A model generated the notes under the pieces. The model was not told the origin of the DNA, did not search any database, and saw only the letters and a list, made by a program, of their open reading frames with translations. The position numbers were made by a program, and so were the translations under genes. This document shows positions 58,492 through 64,000 of a DNA stretch of 64,000 bases, piece by piece. The DNA lies in NCBI RefSeq assembly GCF_040869045.1, contig NC_090322.1, forward strand, positions 175,474,672 to 175,538,671, read 5' to 3'. How positions within the stretch are numbered: the first letter of the stretch is position 1; every line of letters begins with the position of its first letter. The stretch comes from Eurosta solidaginis (Eukaryota > Arthropoda > Insecta > Diptera > Tephritidae).

Positions 58492-59416
58492 ACTCAGAGA
58501 AAAAATCGTTCTAAAACGAGCGAAACAAGTTCAAAATTAAGAACATTCGTTGACAAAAGTCTGTTAAGTACGTTTTTTCTTGACTCGTGACCGATGGGCT
58601 TGTTTTAAGAACAGTTTTTCCAAGCACACCGTTCGTATTTTACGACCAGTTTGGTATTGATGTGTGAACCTTCTGTACTCATTTCAAGCACTACTTGGGC
58701 TTGATTTAAGATTTTTCGTTCTCACGCTTCGAGAACGATTTGTGGTCGATTTAACATTTTTCGGTCTCAATTCAAGAACGGTTTGTGCTTGATCTTTGGG
58801 GGGAGTGGGAAGGTAATTTTTCTAAGTAGGACCCATTTATAAATTTTTTGAAATCCAGAAGATGAAAAAACGCTTAATGGGCATTTTTCCCTATATTTCT
58901 CTTATTGAGAAATTCTTCTTTTTTATTGATGCAATCTGAATATATACTTAAAACATTTCATAACAAGTTTGAGAATTACCTGTGCATATGTGAATGGAAC
59001 TGAACGAAAAATAACAGTTAAAAAAATAGAACATAAAAAAATTGTTCTAAAAAACTTCAGAGTTTGATGGTGATCGAATTCGCGCCATACGATCGCAACA
59101 GCAACCTCATAGCCGCTGGGCTACTACTACTGCTTGATAGCTTGTGCCAAATGTTGTGTTTACTATTGCAGTGCACACGAATTGTACCGTTTCTTTTTTC
59201 TTGAACTTAATTTAAGAACATTGTTCTCATTAATAGAACATTTTTTCATATTTTAAGACCAGCCGTTCTCTTTTCAAGAAAATGGTGTGAGTTGAAGAAC
59301 AAGGTTGTTGTTTTTAGAACAGGGCGTTCGTTTTTCAAGAACAAAATCGTAAGAACATGAAAAGCTTGAACTGAGTCCGGTGGTGCTGCATTTTAGAACG
59401 GCGTTTTTCTCTGAGT
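58492..59416. mobile_element. TIR DNA element of 925 bp, complete copy
   Basis: The left end ACTCAGAGAAAAA, with CGTTCTAAAAC shortly after, is mirrored by the right end TTTTAGAACGGCG and TTTTTCTCTGAGT. No ORF of note is present. The sequence is full of AGAAC/GTTCT words. A near-identical second copy starts at 63625. The target duplication was not resolved. Confidence 0.75.
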
Positions 59417-59618
59417 GTGGTTGAACTCCTTCGAAACGGCTCGGTCGATTGAATATATGGAGTAGGTCTGTGAATCGGATGTTATCTAATTTTTATACGA
59501 CAAAATGGTAAGGGTGGTCCACCCCCTATTTTTTTTATTTTAGACTAAACCTGAGCTTCGAATGAGGTCTTGAAGGGTGTGTGGCACCTCCCATGCAATT
59601 TTTATTACCATATCGTAT

Positions 59619-60161
59619 TGTGACGAATATTAGTATCACTAAGTGATTCTCACATCACTAATCTGATACTAAGTAATCAAAGGCACAACAACAATAAAGT
59701 AAGTTGCCACTATTGGTACGTAAACAAATCAATCATCATTTACACACATATGTACATACAAGGCAACGAAGAGATATTCGCAAACACATGTAATCATCAG
59801 CCGAAGTAGTACTCACATATACACACGCATATGGCTATGCGAGAGACTATAAACTACAAATATACATCTACATATATGGCTGGTAACCATGCATGGAGTT
59901 CGCGAAGTTACTAGACCTTAGGAGAAATGGATTAACGAGAAAACAGAGAGTATAAAAGCAGCGAAAGCTGAGTAGTCAGGAATTAGTTTGATTTAAACAC
60001 ACAATGAGTTGTGAAGCAAGAGTTATTGTGAAGTACACTCAAAGTAGTCTAATAAAGACCATTTTGCATTACTTAATATTGGAGTTATTTATTCGACAAT
60101 TTAGCGATTCGAACGTTTGCAGAAGGTGTAAAATAAGTGGAGTTTCACTAAATTCGTTACA
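59619..60161 (+). mobile_element. Solo LTR, copy g
   Basis: It reads TGTGACGAATATTAGTATC to AAATTCGTTACA. The 4-bp flanks are gtat on both sides, which differ from the atat of other copies and so confirm a true 4-bp target duplication. TATA (GAGTATAAAAGCAGCG) and AATAAAGACC are present. Confidence 0.85.
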
Positions 60162-60465
60162 GTATATTCCCTGTACCGATTTATCCATACAACATTGATA
60201 ATAACAAAGTTCTAACGAAATTGGGGGTAGATTGAAAATAGGGGTGTGGTGCTGGACATTACTTATAAAGGAAGTCTTGCACTCATAGAATTCTATTATC
60301 ATATCGTCGGTTTGGAGTCTAAACCTGCAAAAATGAGTTTTTGATGCAGTTTGATAAAGCATCAAACAGGTAAAAAATTAAGCTCAAATATTAACCACAC
60401 ACAAAGTAGAAATCCTTTATGACGAGTTTACTTCATATACTTTACACGAAAAATAGGTTTTTGTC

Positions 60466-60626
60466 AGCCATGGTCGCCGTGCGTGCTACCACACCGCGCA
60501 AAGCAATGTCAACATTTTAGAAACAAGTTTTTTTAGAAAAAAATTTTTCCAAGCGGGGTCGGCCCTCGGCGGTTATTTGACAAGCAGTGTATTTCTGCCA
60601 TGAAAAGCTTCTCAGCGAAAACTCAA
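60466..60626 (+). repeat. SINE copy, partial
   Basis: A degraded head (GGTCGCCGTGCGTGCTACCA) is followed by the body blocks AGCGGGGTCGGCCCTCGGCG and TTCTGCCATGAAAAGCTTC. The 3' half is missing. Confidence 0.7.
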
Positions 60627-61050
60627 AATCGCAAATATGTTTCAACTGCATTTTGGTTTAGCCCATTCGCATGATTAACCACATTTTAATAAGTTATTCG
60701 CCGATTTCAATATAATCGCATCATCAGTGCGTAGGTTGAAAATTTTGAACAAAGGGCTGACATACAAAAAAAACGCGTGGTTGGTGAAATTATGCACAAG
60801 GGACTGTGACACATCTCGAATAAAGAAAAATTGTTATGTCCATGTATAAAAATATCTAAAATGCTTTGATTTGGATATCCCTTATTTAAGAAATTGGTCG
60901 AATTTTCGACCCCCCGAAGATACCAGTACTTTATAAATTTATGAAATTATTATTTAATGAAAATATGTATAAATGTATTAAAATAGTTTTAATATTAAGC
61001 ATATTTTTCATACCTGTACATACATATGTACGTAATTAATTCAAAATAAA
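60627..61050. other. No gene seen
   Basis: AT-rich sequence without a recognisable motif. Confidence 0.4.
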
Positions 61051-62200
61051 AAAGTAAAGGTGTCTAAGTTCGGGTGTAACCGAACATTATATACTCAGCG
61101 TGAGCTTCAATTGTACATTTCATTTCAGATAAATTACTTTTCTACATAACACGTGGCACCGCCCGTTTAAAAAAAAATGTCTCCCCATTTCCTCTTACAG
61201 TAAAACTTGATAAATGAAATATCATTGATTCAAAACTATTTTTTGCTAAGTTATAGCTTAATATTCCAGTCTACGACTTTTTTAAACTTGTTTTATATCT
61301 AAGTTGCCGTGGTCTTTAACCGATCCCGTCCATTTTTACTACAAATAAGGAAAATCTGTGTACCTATAAGGAAAATCTATGTACCCAATTTTATTACGAT
61401 CCGTTAATTTTTCTTCGAGTTATGGCTCCCGAAACATAGAAAATTGCTTAGTCATAAAAGGGGCGGTGCCACGCCCATTTTTTAAAATTTGAAGTTTTTC
61501 CTATTTACTGTTATAAATCCACTTGGGAAAAGAAATACAATTGATATAAAGCTCTTTTTTGCAAAGATAGAGCTTATTTTATTCGTCCACGACCCTTTTA
61601 AAAATCTTTTATATAAAAGTGGGACCACGTTAACCGATTTGTCAATTTTTTCTTCATAGCATTCCTTATAGTAAAGGGCAACTTCTCTGCCGAATTTTGT
61701 TACGATAGGTTTAACGATTTTTGATTTATGATTAATAATATTTGTAAAATTTATTTTATCACAAGTGGGCGGTGCCCCGCCCATTTTAAAATTGTTTTCC
61801 AAATTTTTATCAAGAGTCTCAATATCAGTCCACACGTCAAATTTCAACATTTTAGGTGTATTATTCACTAAATAATCAGGTTTTTTGTGTTTTCCAAAAT
61901 GTTATATATATAAAAAGTGGGCGTGGTTATCATCCCATTTCGTTCATTTTCAATACCAATATATTCTGGGTCCAGATAAGCTCGCGTACCAAATTTGGTG
62001 AAGATATCTCAATATTTACTTAAATTATCGTGTTAACGGACGGACGGACGGACGGACATGGCTCAATCATTTTTTTTTCGATACTGATGATTTTGATATA
62101 TGGAAGTCTATATCTATCTCGATTCCTTTATACCTGTACCACCAACCGTTATCCAATCAAAGTTAATATACTCTGTGTGCAAAACACTCGTGAGTATAAA
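61051..62200 (+). repeat. Long non-coding repeat (subfamily 2), uninterrupted
   Basis: It starts AAGTAAAGGTGTCTAAGTTC with the hairpin GTTCGGGTGTAACCGAAC. It ends with GGACGGACGGACGGAC, TATATCTATCTCGATTCC and GTGAGTATAAAAA. It is collinear with 24921-26686 minus the solo LTR, and so supplies the unoccupied site for copy b. Confidence 0.8.
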
Positions 62201-62554
62201 AATATTTCTAAATGCGTAATTCAGCCACCCATTTCAACTTTCAAACCTACCGTTATTTCAATCAATCAAGCAATCAAAATAAACATACATGACAGAGTCA
62301 AGAGTGTAGTTTGATCAGAAACCTTTCCTAATTGTTTCACTGCCTGAGTGGCATATATAAAAGAAAAAAGTGGCATATATATAAAAAAAAAAGTCTCTAT
62401 GAAATATGGGTGCATCTCATAAAAACCAACAGGACGCAATCCAGATATAACAAACCCCACCTATAACGAAATGCCGACAACTCTAAATACCGACAACACA
62501 CAATCAATCCAGACAAATTTACTAAAATTTCGTTAATACACGTAACGCCTACTC

Positions 62555-62785
62555 AAAACGGTGTTCTACGCAGAGGCACTGTAGATCGCGTAACCGTTGT
62601 TGGATCGGTTAAGGGTTATTATGAGCAAGGCCGATAGGTGTTTTGCGCAGAAATACTGTGGATCGTGTAGTCCGTGTTGGATGGGCTAAGGGTTCTTTTA
62701 TTGAAGCTCGGTCAAAAGCCGCCTACGCAGATAGGTATTTTTCACAAAAATACTGTGGATCGCGTAGTTGGTGTTGGATCCCAAT
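62555..62785 (+). repeat. Three diverged tandem units of 76-96 bp
   Basis: Units start near 62560, 62636 and 62732. Each has CGCAGA or a variant, ACTGTGGATCGCGTAG and GTTGGATCGG or a variant, with AAGGGTT in the first two. A shorter run of GTGTCGTGATTTGGTC-type repeats follows at about 62812-62850. Confidence 0.65.
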
Positions 62786-63000
62786 TTACATGTTGGCGGG
62801 ATTTAATGTCGATCGTGTCGGGATTTGGTCGTGTCGTGATTTGGTCATGTCAATATAGATATTCGGTTATGCAAAGAGTCACAACAAGCTGAAAATCAGT
62901 GAAATTAATTAAAATATAATTATGTTTCTTTTGTATTACCGACCTTAAATGTGTTGCTTATTAAAACCTTTAATGCGAGCTCTAGGCCACACAAATATAT

Positions 63001-63505
63001 TGTGACGAATATTAGCATCACTAAGTGATACTAACATCACCAAATAAAGGCACAACAACAATAAAGCAAGCTGCCACTCTTGTGTACGTAAACAAATCAA
63101 TCATCATTTACGCATATACATACAAGGCAACGGAGAGATACTCACAAACACATGTAATCAACAGCCGAAGTAGTACTCACATATACACACGCATATGGCT
63201 ACAAACTACAAATATACATGTATATGGCTGGTAACCAAGGATGAATTACGCGAAATTACTAGACCTTAGGAGAAATGGGTGAACGAGGAAACCGAGAATA
63301 TAAAAGCAGCGCAAGCTGATGCATCAGTTTTGATTTAAGCACGCTATTGGTTGAGAAGTATAAGTGTTATTGTGAAGTACTCTCAAAGTAGTCTAATAAA
63401 GACCATTTTGCATTATTGAATATTGGAGTTATTTATTCAACAATTTAGCGATACGAACGTTAGCAGCAGGTTTGGAATAAGCGAAATTCCCCAAAATTCG
63501 TTACA
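63001..63505 (+). mobile_element. Solo LTR, copy h
   Basis: It reads TGTGACGAATATTAGC to AAATTCGTTACA with atat on both sides. The TATA box is slightly altered (GAATATAAAAGCAGCG) and AATAAAGACC is present. Confidence 0.8.
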
Positions 63506-63624
63506 ATATGAATAAAAGGTCAAAAAAGGATTTTAATTTTTTACAATATTTGAATTTATTGTTGTCGATATTTCGACTTAAGTTTGACGTCATCTTCAGG
63601 AAGTTTGTGTTCGGGTGTTTGTGA

Positions 63625-64000
63625 ACTCAGAGAAAAAACCGTTCTAAAACGAGCGAAACAAGTTCAAAATTAAGAACATTCATTGACAAAAGTCTGTTAA
63701 GTACGTTTTTTCTTGACTCGTGACCGATGGGTTTGTTTTAAGAACAGTTTTTCCAAGCACACCGTTCGTATTTTACGACCAGTTTGGTATTGATGTGTGA
63801 ACCTTCTGTACTCATTTCAAGCACTACTTGGGCCTGATTTAAGATTTTTCGTTCTCACGCTTCGAGAACGATTTGTGGTCGATTTAACATTTTTCGGTCT
63901 CAATTCAAGAACGGTTTGTGCTTGATCTTTGGGGGGAGTGGGAAGGTAATTTTTCTAAGTGACCCATTTATAAATTTTTTGAAATCCAGAAGATGAAAAA
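63625..64000. mobile_element. TIR DNA element, second copy, cut by the window end
   Basis: The first 376 bp match 58492-58869 with only a handful of substitutions and one small indel. This suggests recent activity or recent duplication. Confidence 0.8.

Overview
This window is insect nuclear DNA, most likely from a true fruit fly (Tephritidae) or a close higher-dipteran relative. I infer this from the style of the repeats (tRNA-derived SINEs, long non-coding repeats with GTTCGGGTGTAACCGAAC ends, Helitrons, BEL and hAT elements) and from the one clear host gene. That gene is a chondroitin sulfate synthase whose encoded protein resembles insect Chsy. The DNA is AT-rich, has short GT-AG introns of 66-77 bp, and contains no bacterial-style operons. 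No rRNA or functional tRNA gene was recognised.

Layout. Positions 1-1490 hold a broken copy of an uncharacterised arthropod protein family, with one intron. Positions 1.5-11 kb are repeats: a long non-coding repeat, SINEs, a Helitron (4264-5847), a decayed non-LTR retrotransposon, a MITE and a solo LTR. Positions 11.1-17.1 kb form a three-level nest: a hAT element is split by a tRNA-like SINE-type repeat, which is itself split by a second hAT element. Target-site duplications can be read at every level. Positions 17-23.7 kb hold a THAP-like fragment, two MITEs and a deleted non-LTR retrotransposon. Positions 23.8-26.75 kb are a decayed piggyBac element with TTAA flanks. Inside it lies the long non-coding repeat, and inside that a solo LTR. 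Positions 27-37.6 kb hold another non-LTR element, more long repeat, a full-length SINE and a second Helitron.

Positions 37643-56731 hold the host gene Chsy on the plus strand in seven coding exons. Together they encode about 836 residues once a single extra T in exon 1 is discounted. Intron 3 is about 13.8 kb and has swollen through insertions: one long repeat, two solo LTRs, a SINE-type repeat, a MITE and a full-length but broken BEL/Pao LTR retrotransposon (44996-51713, 5-bp target duplication). Intron 6 holds a non-LTR fragment and a solo LTR that ends 31 bp before the splice acceptor of exon 7.

Positions 56.7-64 kb downstream are again repeats: a palindromic compound MITE, two copies of a TIR element, two solo LTRs, a SINE, a long repeat and a tandem array.

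Overall, one real gene is embedded in layered transposon debris. The order of insertion can be reconstructed from the target-site duplications. No CRISPR array, toxin system or novel multi-gene pathway is visible.
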